Of a DNA stretch of 43,877 bases, positions 1 through 9,301 are shown piece after piece; position 1 is the stretch's first letter, and every line of letters starts with the position of its first letter. The stretch is from Phycisphaera mikurensis. GTDB lineage: Bacteria; Planctomycetota; B15-G4; JADJEK01. The stretch spans positions 1 to 43,877 of the forward strand of contig DYIW01000008.1 in assembly GCA_020723465.1 (NCBI GenBank). The letters run 5' to 3'. The notes beneath the pieces were generated by a model that was given only the letters and a program-made list of their open reading frames with translations, was not told where the DNA came from and did no database searches. The position numbers and the translations under genes were made by a program.

Positions 1-2
1 AC

Positions 3-896
3 GCGACCGTCAGCCTCTTCGGGTCGGACGTGGACGGCGACGAGCAGCAGGACATCGTGGTGCTGCGCCGCGGCGCGGGCGTGCCGGACAGCTTGCTCGT
101 CTTCCATCTCCCGGCGCAGGTGAACGGCGAGACCGGACCGCCGTTCCGCTCGGATCTCGATGTATCGCCCGCGGACGGAGGCGCGATCCAGGGCGTCTGG
201 CGCCTGAGGTCGGACCTGACGGAGGTCTACCGCGCGCTCTTCCTGATCGCTGCGCCGGCTGGCGTGCAGCGCTTGGAGCTTCGCGACTTCCCGCCCGGGG
301 TCGGCTCGGACGTGGGTGCGCCGCTCTTGACGCACGGCGACCTCACCGTGAGCGGCTACACGATTCCGGTGTTCGGCGCCTTCGGCGCGCGCGACGGCGT
401 CGCTCCGCCCGAGCCGTGGGAGCTGTTCCAGGGCGAGTGGCAGGCCTCCTTCTGGATCGTCTACAAGGACGGCCAGGGCGGCTTCATCGAGGAGTGGCTC
501 GGCCCCTTCCCCGGCGTCACCGGCACGGTCGAGACCTCGCCCTACCCGTACCTGACGCTCGAGTTCCCGCCGGGCACGACCTACGGGATCACGCCCATCG
601 AGGGCTACGTGACCGGCTGGGACGACAGTGACCAGGCGCTCTTCGCCCTGCCCGGCACCGCACAGAGCCCGCAGGTGTGGTACTACCCGCCGATCGAGAT
701 CGGGATCATCACGCTCGGCGACTACATCGACGTCACCTATCCCTGGGGGACGATCTCCAGGCCCGAGGGCCAGTTGCCCGTGATCCAGGGCGGCGTTCCC
801 GACGTGGGCGCGCCCTACATCGGCAACATCTGGCTGCCGGACAACGTCACGGCCATCGCCACGGTCTTCGCCTACAGGTTCGAGCGCGTGCCGTAG
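3..896 (+). CDS. Secreted/extracellular hypothetical protein, FG-GAP/VCBS-like end (5' truncated by window)
   Basis: The frame is open to the window edge (ATVSLFGSDVDGDEQQDIVVLRR...); the DVDGDEQQDIVV motif resembles FG-GAP/VCBS calcium-loop repeats; stop at 894-896. Confidence 0.6.
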   Translation, partial: ATVSLFGSDVDGDEQQDIVVLRRGAGVPDSLLVFHLPAQVNGETGPPFRSDLDVSPADGGAIQGVWRLRSDLTEVYRALFLIAAPAGVQRLELRDFPPGVGSDVGAPLLTHGDLTVSGYTIPVFGAFGARDGVAPPEPWELFQGEWQASFWIVYKDGQGGFIEEWLGPFPGVTGTVETSPYPYLTLEFPPGTTYGITPIEGYVTGWDDSDQALFALPGTAQSPQVWYYPPIEIGIITLGDYIDVTYPWGTISRPEGQLPVIQGGVPDVGAPYIGNIWLPDNVTAIATVFAYRFERVP

Positions 897-1028
897 CGCG
901 GCCGTCCCGCTCTCTCGCCTGCCCGGTTGACTTGTCCGGGGCGCGAGCTAGCAGAAGCGGGTTGCACTGCGCCTCGCTGGACGGCAAGGCCCGCGGCCAG
1001 TCCTCGTTCGCCTCTCGGGAGTCCCGGC

Positions 1029-1922
1029 ATGACCATCGACCGCCCAGTCCTCGCCCTGTTCCTCGTCCTGGCCCTTGCGGCAGGCGCGGCCGCAGGGCCG
1101 GTGAAGGATTTCGAGCAGGCAGCAGAGCAGCGGATCGCGCAGGCGCGCACCGAGCTGACCGCGGCCGCCGCGCAGATGGAGGCGTCGCTCGCTGCTTTCG
1201 AGGCCGGCATCAAGGCGAACAACCTGGACAACGTGCTGATCGACACGCTGCTTGATGACACCCTCGAGTTCCACAGCACCGTCGTGAGCGTGTGGACGGA
1301 GGCGGGCGAGGACCTCGCCGCCCTGGCGAGCGACGGGCTCGAGGAGCTGACGGCCGTCGAGCCCCTGAACGGCATCTACCCCAAGGACTTCCTGGCCGGC
1401 GGCGGCGGAGCCTTCGACCAGGCGGTCAAGAAACTCGGCCAGGAGGTGCGCAAGGCGGTGAAGAAGGCGCGCAAGGCTGCCGCCAAGGCCGTGAAGGGGG
1501 CGGCCAAGTCCGGCGTCGACCTGGTGCTCGACGTGCGTGTTCCCAGGGAGCGGACCTACTCGGTGCCGAACGAGGCCGGCAGCTTCTCGGACGCCGGCAA
1601 CGACCACTACCTCGACGTCTACCTGGTGGGCGCGGTGTCACGACTCGACGTAGCGGAGGATGTGCGCATCTTCGGGGCGGGCGGGATGATCGGCTTCTTC
1701 AACGATGACGCCCACTTCCGGGCCGTGAGCCGCGGCCCGACGGGCTCGACCATCTTCGACTTCGCGGACGCGCCTCCCATCGAGGACGTGGTGCAGGGCT
1801 TCGACGGCTGGAAGGCCATACTCGACGGCGCGGGTTCGGGCCTGCGCGAGGGCAACTGGGTGGTGAGCGCCGCCGGCAAGCCCAGCTACGCCGACGGCGT
1901 CGCGCGGGTCGGGATCCGCTAG
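1029..1922 (+). CDS. Secreted hypothetical protein with signal peptide and Ala/Lys-rich helical segment
   Basis: ATG at 1029 gives MTIDRPVLALFLVLALAAGAAAG (signal peptide); the in-frame ORF extension upstream of 1029 looks non-coding. Confidence 0.6.
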   Translation: MTIDRPVLALFLVLALAAGAAAGPVKDFEQAAEQRIAQARTELTAAAAQMEASLAAFEAGIKANNLDNVLIDTLLDDTLEFHSTVVSVWTEAGEDLAALASDGLEELTAVEPLNGIYPKDFLAGGGGAFDQAVKKLGQEVRKAVKKARKAAAKAVKGAAKSGVDLVLDVRVPRERTYSVPNEAGSFSDAGNDHYLDVYLVGAVSRLDVAEDVRIFGAGGMIGFFNDDAHFRAVSRGPTGSTIFDFADAPPIEDVVQGFDGWKAILDGAGSGLREGNWVVSAAGKPSYADGVARVGIR

Positions 1923-2098
1923 CGCCAGAGCCATCCGCTGTGATCCTCGGGCATCCACCACCGCGCCGTGGCGCGAGTCCGGCGATGCCAGGCAGCACGA
2001 ATCCGGCGAATCTTGAAGCCGTTGGCGCGGCGGCGGGATACTGGTGACCGGAGCCGAACCTCCGGGGCCTCTCGCCGTATCGGGACGCCGGGCAACAC

Positions 2099-5000
2099 AT
2101 GGAAGTGAAGACCCTTCTCACGCACGCCGGTTTCGTCCGGGCGCTGGCGCGGAGCCTGGTCGGGGAAGAGAGCCGCGCGGCGGACGTGGAGCAGCAGACG
2201 TGGCTGGCGGCGCTCGAGCATCCACCCGGGCCCGAGAAGCCGCTTCGCGCCTGGCTTGCGCGCGTGGCCCGGAACTGCGCGCGCCGCGGCTTTCGCGACG
2301 AGACCCGGCGCCGGGCGCGGGAGGCCTCGCTCCGCGGGGAGGCCGTGCCCACGCCCGCGGAGATCCTGGCGCGCGAGGAGGCGCGGCGGCACATGGTCGA
2401 GGCCCTGCTCGACCTGGAGGAGCCGTACCGATCCGCCATCCTGCTGCGCTTCTATGAGGACCTGCCGGTCTCGGAGGTGGCCCTGCGGCTCGGCGTGCCG
2501 CGCGCGACGGTCAAGACGCGCCTCGTGCGCGGCCTGGCGCGCCTGCGCGGCCGGCTGGACGCCCGCTACGGCGGCGACCGGAAGGGGTGGTGCGTCGCGC
2601 TCGGACCTCTTGCCGGGATCGAGGCCGACGCGGCGGTTTCATTGCTCGGCGCGGTGACGGGAGCGCTCACCATGGGTCTCAAAGTGAAGGTCGCCTGCGC
2701 GGCCGTGGTTCTGCTCGGCGGCACGCTCGCTTTCTGGCAGGTGCTTCGCGACGAGCCGGCGTACGAGGCAACGACCGCGCATTCGAGCGCACCGAGCGTG
2801 TCATCCGAGGACCCGGTCGAGAACGGCGGCACGCTCGACGCCGCCGCCGCGGCCGGGGCGCTGGCCGAGGCTCTTCCCGAGCCGGACCGGGCGGCGGTTC
2901 GCGCCACGCCCCAGCTCTCCGGCACGGTCAGGGATCTGACCACGGACGAGCCCGTGCGCGCGTTCGACATCACGGTCCGGCGTCGTGCGCCTGCGAGGAC
3001 CTCGCCGGACGAGGTCGCTCACTGCACCGTGCGCGATGAGAAGGGCGCCTTCTCGATACCCGTGGACGAGGCGGGCCGTTACCTGATCATCGTGCGGTCA
3101 TCGCGCCACCTCCAGCAATCGGTGGACGACCTGGACGTGGGCGAAGAGGGACTCGGAGCGATCCTGGTGCGTCTCGATCCGGGCATGGCCGTCACCGGCC
3201 GGGTCGTCTGCGGCGAGACCGGGGAACCCGTGCCAGGGGCCATCGTGGCCGCGACCGACGTTCCCGGCATGTCGGATCACCTCGAACTCCTCTTGGGCTT
3301 CGACGAGGCCAAAGTGCACGCCACCACGGACGACCAGGGCCGCTTCGTCTTGCAGGGACTCATGCGTCAACAGCAGATCGTCGCCGCCTCGCACCCCGAG
3401 TTCGCCGAGGGCTTTCGCGAGATCGCACCCGACCGGCCGGACGCCGGGGACATCCATCTCGGTCGCGGGCATCATTTGTTCGGCTGCGCCCGCACGGACG
3501 CGGGTGCTCCCGCTGCCGGTGTCGCCATCCACGTCTCCGGAAAGGGGACTCCGTTCACCCGGACCGTGCTGACTGCTTCGGACGGAACCTTTCGCACGCC
3601 CCCGGTCGCGCCCGGGTGGGTGCGGGTGCGCGCCGAGGCCAGCCTGTCGGCTGCCGCGAGCGACGGCCCGGATCGCTTCACCGATGAGCGGAAGAACGTC
3701 GAGGTCGTCGATCGGGACGTCGAGCTCGACTTCGGCGTGACCGACGAGCACGTCACCTGGCGCGGAAGGGTGCTCGACTTCGACGGCGCTCCGGTGGCAC
3801 GCGCCAGGCTCCAGCTCAATCCCCGGGCGCAGGGCAAGAGCAGCTTGCCGGTTCGTAATCAAAGGCACCACGTCTATTGCGGCGAGAAGGGCGAGTTCGA
3901 GGCACGAAAGGTCCTGCCAGGCACCTACGGAGTCGAGATCTGGTTTCGGAAGGGCGGTGGGAAGGTCGACTGGGGCGAGTTGTCCTTCGATGCGCCTGGT
4001 GTCGTGGAGAGAGACGTCCGCATCTCCGGCGGCCTGATTGGTGGTGTCGTGGTGGACGGCCGCACCGGGACTCCGGTTTCGACGCCCAATGGAAACGTGC
4101 TGGCCTCGAGCGGCACGAGTGAGTACCGGATCTTCATGGCGCCGATCGGTCCGGGAGGTCGGTTCCGCCTGACGGGCCTGCCTTCCGGCACCTACAGCGT
4201 CTCGGCTTCAGTTCCGGGATACCCTTGGGAAAGCCTGTCGGGAGTGATCCTCGAGGACAACGAGAAGGTCGACGATCTGTGCATCAAGCTCGAACCCGGC
4301 GGCATTCTCAGGCTGCGCCTCTCCGGGTTCACGCTCGGGGGCGTGCAGCGCTTCGAAGGCGTCCTGAGGGGAGGCCCGTACGGGCTGACCGGGTCCAGCA
4401 GCTTGTCTGGCGACCTGGACCGCGACGGATCCTGCGATCAGGAGTGTCACCTGCACCCAGGGCTCTACCACGCGACCCTCTCCGTGCAGGGCTGCGGCAC
4501 GGTGGAGCGAGATTTCGAGATCACGTGCGGCCAAACGACCGAGCTGCTCTTCGGTCCCGAGGACCTGAAGAGCGCGGTGCGGACGTTCGAGGTCGCTGGC
4601 AGCATCACGCGCTCGGACGGCCTGCCGCTGGCTGGCGCGACGCTTCTCCTCCTGGACAGCAAGGCCGCTCCGGACTCTGCGCGTGAGACCATCCGGTTCA
4701 TCGCGGACTCGGACGGTCGTTTCCAGGCCAGCGGGCTGCCGGCCGGATCCTGGTCCGTGCATGCGACCTTCGCGCAGGGCGGCGAGTTCGTCTTTCCGGA
4801 CCTGACCATCGATCCGAACGGCCCGGATCTCGTCACGCTCGACCTCGTGCTTCCTTCCGGCGAGGTGACAGGGACGCTCCGCGACCGGCATAGCGGGCGC
4901 GAGTTCGACGGCGACGGTCCGGTCTGGTGGGTCGTCTTGCGGGACTCTCGGACGGGCGAACTCGTGACCGAGCTGCAGGGCGGACATAGAGGACGGCGCT

Positions 5001-5383
5001 TCCTCCTGGTGGGCGTGCCGGAGGGCGAGTACGCGGTCGATGTCACTGCGGTGGGGTATCAGGACTACCGGTCAGCGACTTTCGCTGTCGGGCCGGAACC
5101 GCACCTCGAGCTGGGGGACATCGAGCTCATGCCCTCTGGAGTCCTCGACCTCGAGGTCGTGGACCAGCACGGCCGGCACGTCAAGGTGTTCGACATCGAT
5201 TGCGAAGGCGCGGCGCGTATCCGGGGCGAAGATCGTTCGCTCGGTGTCTGCCGGTTCTCGGGCCTGCCGCTCGGGGAAATCACGATCCGCGTCAAGGCGG
5301 AAGGGTTCGTGGATCAGAGCGTGACGACCCGGCTCGAACCAGGGCAGCCCGGCAAGGTGAAAGTCGTGCTGGAGCGGCCGTAA
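2099..5383 (+). CDS. ECF sigma-70 factor fused via a TM helix to CarboxypepD_reg-like repeats
   Basis: The N-terminus has sigma r2/r4 features (DVEQQTWLAALEH, RAWLARVARNCARRGFRDE, LLRFYEDLPVSEVALRLGVPRATVKTRLVRGLARLRGRL); TM MGLKVKVACAAVVLLGGTLAFW; then repeated G.V.....G.PV.GA.V......D..G.F...GL..G.Y.V modules. Confidence 0.85.
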   Translation: MEVKTLLTHAGFVRALARSLVGEESRAADVEQQTWLAALEHPPGPEKPLRAWLARVARNCARRGFRDETRRRAREASLRGEAVPTPAEILAREEARRHMVEALLDLEEPYRSAILLRFYEDLPVSEVALRLGVPRATVKTRLVRGLARLRGRLDARYGGDRKGWCVALGPLAGIEADAAVSLLGAVTGALTMGLKVKVACAAVVLLGGTLAFWQVLRDEPAYEATTAHSSAPSVSSEDPVENGGTLDAAAAAGALAEALPEPDRAAVRATPQLSGTVRDLTTDEPVRAFDITVRRRAPARTSPDEVAHCTVRDEKGAFSIPVDEAGRYLIIVRSSRHLQQSVDDLDVGEEGLGAILVRLDPGMAVTGRVVCGETGEPVPGAIVAATDVPGMSDHLELLLGFDEAKVHATTDDQGRFVLQGLMRQQQIVAASHPEFAEGFREIAPDRPDAGDIHLGRGHHLFGCARTDAGAPAAGVAIHVSGKGTPFTRTVLTASDGTFRTPPVAPGWVRVRAEASLSAAASDGPDRFTDERKNVEVVDRDVELDFGVTDEHVTWRGRVLDFDGAPVARARLQLNPRAQGKSSLPVRNQRHHVYCGEKGEFEARKVLPGTYGVEIWFRKGGGKVDWGELSFDAPGVVERDVRISGGLIGGVVVDGRTGTPVSTPNGNVLASSGTSEYRIFMAPIGPGGRFRLTGLPSGTYSVSASVPGYPWESLSGVILEDNEKVDDLCIKLEPGGILRLRLSGFTLGGVQRFEGVLRGGPYGLTGSSSLSGDLDRDGSCDQECHLHPGLYHATLSVQGCGTVERDFEITCGQTTELLFGPEDLKSAVRTFEVAGSITRSDGLPLAGATLLLLDSKAAPDSARETIRFIADSDGRFQASGLPAGSWSVHATFAQGGEFVFPDLTIDPNGPDLVTLDLVLPSGEVTGTLRDRHSGREFDGDGPVWWVVLRDSRTGELVTELQGGHRGRRFLLVGVPEGEYAVDVTAVGYQDYRSATFAVGPEPHLELGDIELMPSGVLDLEVVDQHGRHVKVFDIDCEGAARIRGEDRSLGVCRFSGLPLGEITIRVKAEGFVDQSVTTRLEPGQPGKVKVVLERP

Positions 5384-5410
5384 AGAGCGGCAGCTCATTG
5401 CGGCGTCCGC

Positions 5411-7963
5411 TCAATACGCCAGCGCCTTCTCCACGCGGTCGAGGTGCAGAGGCTCGCCCTGGTGCTGCGCGCGCGCGATCTGGAACAGCTCGTTGAAGAC
5501 GTGCCAGGGCACGAAGTAGAGGAGCGGCCGCGCACCCTGGACGTCGGCCTCGAGGTAGGGGGAGAGCGGCGCGCGCTCGGCCAGGAGCAGGACCAGCGCG
5601 GCGGCGTCCTCGATGACTCCCTGGGACGCCGCGGCGAGCGCCAGGCCCGCGAGCGCCTCGTTCACGCCGAGCTCGGCCTCGTCCGCGGGCGCCGGAGCGA
5701 GGCGAGCGCGGCCGTAGTAGAAGGCCGCGCCGGAGACGTTCCGCGCCGCGACCTCGGCCCGGCCGCGGAGCAGCAGCGTGCGCCTTCTGCTCTCGTCGAT
5801 GGCGAGGGCGGCATCGAGCAGCTCAATGGCCTGGAAGGGTCGTCCAACGTGGATGTCCACCTCGGCCAGGACCTCGAGCACGGGCGAGGCCGTGGGCGCG
5901 CGGCGCGCCGCCCGCTCCGCCAGGTCGAGGGCGCGCGCCGAGAGGCCCGTGCTCTGCTCGGGCAGGAGGCGCGCGAACTCGAGGATGGCTTTCGCTCCCT
6001 GCGCCAGGAAGAAGGCGTCTTCCTCGTGGCGCTCGAGGCCGAGCCCGAGCTGCCGCCCCAGCTCGAGCACGAGTTCGGCAGGAGCGCGCTCGCCCCCGCG
6101 CCGCGCCTCGCGCACCAGGGCGGCCGCCAACCGGCCGCGGTACTCGGACACCTGGGGCGCCCACTCGGTCGCCTGCGCGAGCAGTCGCGCCTCCTCGGCC
6201 GGGCTGCCGCGCGCCAGGCGGATGACCTCGGCCGAGCGGGCGTTCACGTCCGCGAGCAGGCGGAGCGCGTCGTCGTACGCCAGACGGCAGAAGGCGAGGG
6301 CGGCGAGCGCCGCGAGGGCGATCTTGCCTGCGCGCGGGCGGTCCGGGACGATCCGCTCCGCGCCGCGCGCCGCATCGGCCCGACCCGCTCGCGCCAGCAG
6401 GAACACGGCCGCGGCCACGAGCGCGAGCAGGAGCAGCGTCTCGAGCCGCGCGCGCTCGGCCGCGACCTGTGCACCAAAGGCGGCGCGCGTGGCCGCGCCT
6501 CCCGGATCGAGGAAGAGGTGCAGGCCGAGGAACGGCAGGAACACGGCCGCGGCCGCGCCGAGCGCGCGCGTTCTGCCGGCCGCGGGCAGGAGCAGCAGGA
6601 AGGGCAGTGCCACCCAGAGGTGCGCAAGCGAGCCCAGACTGAAGAGCGCGGCCGAGAGCGCCACGCCGCAGAGGATGCCGCGCGCGGCCGGGCCCGGCTC
6701 GCTGTCCTCCGCCTCGCGCGGGGCGGCGGCTCTCCCGGCGAGCCAGCCGGCCGCGGCGAAGAGCAGCAGGCGCGAGATGGAACCGGGCACGGAGAACAGG
6801 CCGTCCAGGTAGTTGGCGACGAGACCCCCGGCGAGCCCGGCCGCGAGCTGGGCCTCGCCGCCTTGCAGGCCGGCGCGAAGCGACCGGCGCGCGGCGAGGA
6901 GCGCGCCGAGCGCCAGGAGGAGCAGGGCCAGCGGCGCCAGCAGGCCGCGCGTGTAGAGCAGGTCGAGCGGATCGCTGTGCAGGCGATCGACGCGCCGCGC
7001 CCCGCCGAGCCGGCGCTGCAGCTCCGCGCTGATCTGCTGCGTGAACAGCGGTCCGACCGTGTCCGGCCCGCGGCCGAGCAGCAGGTGTTCGGGCTCGGCT
7101 AGCACGGCCGCGGCCGCGTCGCGGTAGATGAGCCCGCGCACCTCCAGCTCGCGGCCGAGGAACTCCGAGGCGATGCGGCTCGGCAGCGAGTCCGCGGGCA
7201 GGAGGCCGCGGAGCGGCGTGCACGCGGCCGCGAGGAGGAGCGCGACGAGCGCGCCCGCGGCAAGAAGCACGACGCGGCGGCGCGCGGGCTCGGCCGCGAG
7301 AGCGACCAGCGCCACGCCCGCGAGCGCGGCGAGGAGCGCCACGCGCGAGCCCGTGAGCAGCAGCCCGGCGGCGAGCACGGCGGCGAGCGCGCCGCCCATC
7401 CGGCCCTGCGCGCGCGCGACCGCCAGCGGCAGGAGCACGGCGAGCTGCGAACCCAGGAACGTCGGCCCGCCGGTGAAGGCCGCGGCGCGCGTGGCCGCGG
7501 CCTGGGAGGCGAAGGGGACCTCGAGGCCAAGCGACTGCGCGCCGCCGAGCAGCGCGGCCGCGGCGCCGCCGAGGAGCAGCACCTCGGCGAAGAGCCGGGA
7601 CAGGCCTGATCTCGTGGCCACGCCCGCGGCCAGCAGGAAGACTCCCATCAGGCCGATGTCGGTCGCAAGGCCGGCCTGGCGCAGGTACTCGCCGGCCATG
7701 GCCGTGGCCGGGATCTCAGAGCCGAGCGCGGCTGAGATCGAGGCCAGCAGGTAGAGGCACGCGGCGAGGAGCGGCAGCCCCAGGCGCGGGAGGAAGGCGG
7801 GACAGAGCAGCACGGTGATCAGGCCGGCGCTGCCGAGCAGGCGCAGGATGATGACGCGGTCCTCCTCGAAGCCGCGGCTGCTGTGCGGATTGGCGAGGAT
7901 CGGCACCACGGCGGCCGCGACCAGCAGGATGGCCGTCCCGGCCCGGCCCGCGGCGCGGCTCAT
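5411..7963 (-). CDS. O-antigen ligase/polymerase-like multi-TM protein with C-terminal TPR-like region
   Basis: Many hydrophobic TM segments; Wzy_C-like region (LLGRGPDTVGPLFTQQISAELQRRLGGARRVDRLHSDPLDLLYTRGLLAPLALLLL) followed by TPR-like helices. Confidence 0.75.
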   Translation of the reverse strand: MSRAAGRAGTAILLVAAAVVPILANPHSSRGFEEDRVIILRLLGSAGLITVLLCPAFLPRLGLPLLAACLYLLASISAALGSEIPATAMAGEYLRQAGLATDIGLMGVFLLAAGVATRSGLSRLFAEVLLLGGAAAALLGGAQSLGLEVPFASQAAATRAAAFTGGPTFLGSQLAVLLPLAVARAQGRMGGALAAVLAAGLLLTGSRVALLAALAGVALVALAAEPARRRVVLLAAGALVALLLAAACTPLRGLLPADSLPSRIASEFLGRELEVRGLIYRDAAAAVLAEPEHLLLGRGPDTVGPLFTQQISAELQRRLGGARRVDRLHSDPLDLLYTRGLLAPLALLLLALGALLAARRSLRAGLQGGEAQLAAGLAGGLVANYLDGLFSVPGSISRLLLFAAAGWLAGRAAAPREAEDSEPGPAARGILCGVALSAALFSLGSLAHLWVALPFLLLLPAAGRTRALGAAAAVFLPFLGLHLFLDPGGAATRAAFGAQVAAERARLETLLLLALVAAAVFLLARAGRADAARGAERIVPDRPRAGKIALAALAALAFCRLAYDDALRLLADVNARSAEVIRLARGSPAEEARLLAQATEWAPQVSEYRGRLAAALVREARRGGERAPAELVLELGRQLGLGLERHEEDAFFLAQGAKAILEFARLLPEQSTGLSARALDLAERAARRAPTASPVLEVLAEVDIHVGRPFQAIELLDAALAIDESRRRTLLLRGRAEVAARNVSGAAFYYGRARLAPAPADEAELGVNEALAGLALAAASQGVIEDAAALVLLLAERAPLSPYLEADVQGARPLLYFVPWHVFNELFQIARAQHQGEPLHLDRVEKALAY

Positions 7964-8832
7964 GCCTCGAGCCCCCGGCGGACGTCAGGCGGGAGCGCGA
8001 AGAGCGCGGCCGCGGCCGGGCCGTCGAGCGAGCGCGGCGACTTCGCCAGGCGGCGGCCGAAGCGCTCGTCCAGGCGCGCCGCGTCGAGAACAAGCGGCCG
8101 GCTCGAGGCGACGAGCACGCCCCACGCGCCGTAGAACGAGGGCACGAAGATGCGGCCAGGCAGCACGTGCGCGAACACCGAGCGCACGCTCGCCAGCACG
8201 CGCGCGGCCTCCCGCACGCTCGCGCCGAAGACCGGGCCGTACTGCATGGCCAGCACGCCGTGCGGCTCGAGCCGCTCCTGCAGCAGGCGCAGGAAGGCCG
8301 GCTGGAACAGGTGCGCGGCCGGGCCGCCCTCGCCCGGATCGACCAGGTCGAAGACGATGGCGTCATGGCGGTCAGCGAACCGGCGCAGGTGCTGCTCCGC
8401 GTCCTGGATGCAGAGGACGGTGCGCGCGTCGTCGAAGGCGCCGGCGTGATGGTCGGGCAGGTGCTTGCGGCAGGCGGCCACGACCCTCCCGTCGAGGTCC
8501 ACCATGACCGCGCGCGCGACGCTCTGGTGGCGCAGAACCTCGCGCAGGGTCGCCCCTTCACCGCCCCCCAGGATGAGCACGCTCCTCGGCCCGGGATCGT
8601 CGAGGAGGAGCAGGGCCGGATGCACCAGCGCCTCATGGTAGACGTGCTCGTCTCGTTCCGCGGACTGCAGGCGGCCGTCGAGCACGAGCGCGCGGCCGTG
8701 CGCCGCGAGGTCGACGATGAGGATCTCCTGGTGCGGCGAACGGGCGGAGTAGAGGACCTCCTTCACCTCGAGCTGGATGACTTCGCCCGGGTCGGCGTCA
8801 TGCAGCAGCAGCGTGGGCGGATAGGACGTCAC
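7960..8832 (-). CDS. speE: Spermidine synthase family protein
   Basis: SARSPHQEILIVD, LVLDGRLQSAERDEHVYHEALVHPAL, VLILGGGEGATLREVLRHQSV, VDLDGRVVAACRKHLPDHHAGAFDDAR, DAIVFDLVDPGE. Confidence 0.9.
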   Translation of the reverse strand: MTSYPPTLLLHDADPGEVIQLEVKEVLYSARSPHQEILIVDLAAHGRALVLDGRLQSAERDEHVYHEALVHPALLLLDDPGPRSVLILGGGEGATLREVLRHQSVARAVMVDLDGRVVAACRKHLPDHHAGAFDDARTVLCIQDAEQHLRRFADRHDAIVFDLVDPGEGGPAAHLFQPAFLRLLQERLEPHGVLAMQYGPVFGASVREAARVLASVRSVFAHVLPGRIFVPSFYGAWGVLVASSRPLVLDAARLDERFGRRLAKSPRSLDGPAAAALFALPPDVRRGLEA

Positions 8833-9203
8833 GGCGCCTGCGCGTCCACCACGCCCGCGCCGAAGCCACGCTTGACCTCGACGCGGCGTTGGCGCGTTGC
8901 GCGCAGAGACAGCGCCAGCCGGTCGGCGGCCGCGCGCGCGTCGAAAGCGCTGCCGCAGGTGTAGATGTCGAGCGTGGCCTTGCCGAGGTCGGGCCAGGTG
9001 TGCACCGAGAGGTGGGACTCGGCGATGAGCAGCACGCCCGAGACCGCGGGCGGGTCGAAGGTGTGGAACGCTTCGGCGACGATGGTCGCGCCGCCCAGGA
9101 GCGCGGCCTCGCGCAGGCCGGCCCGGAGCGCGGCGCCGTCCTGCAGGAGCTCGCGCGGGCAGCCGTCGAGGTCCAGCAGCACGTGCGTGCCGAGATCGGT
9201 CAT
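8829..9203 (-). CDS. speD: S-adenosylmethionine decarboxylase proenzyme
   Basis: MTDLGTHVLLDLDGCPRELLQD...SGVLLIAESHLSVHTWPDLGKATLDIYTCG; ES cleavage/pyruvoyl motif present. Confidence 0.93.
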   Translation of the reverse strand: MTDLGTHVLLDLDGCPRELLQDGAALRAGLREAALLGGATIVAEAFHTFDPPAVSGVLLIAESHLSVHTWPDLGKATLDIYTCGSAFDARAAADRLALSLRATRQRRVEVKRGFGAGVVDAQAP

Positions 9204-9301
9204 CGTCGTCTCCGCGTGGCCTTCCGGGTAGAGTCGGGCGAGTCTACCGCAAGCCCGCGCACCGCGGTACGCGCTTCCGGCGCCGGCCGAAGGACGTGAA
9301 C

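Noticed and set aside
5384-5410. Possible bidirectional terminator between convergent genes (gagcgg…ccgctc)
   Set aside because: Only a 6-bp stem with a 16-nt loop and no T-tract.
5444-7102. 552-aa plus-strand ORF
   Set aside because: Antisense to the O-antigen-ligase-like gene; low-complexity E/R/Q-rich translation without domain motifs.
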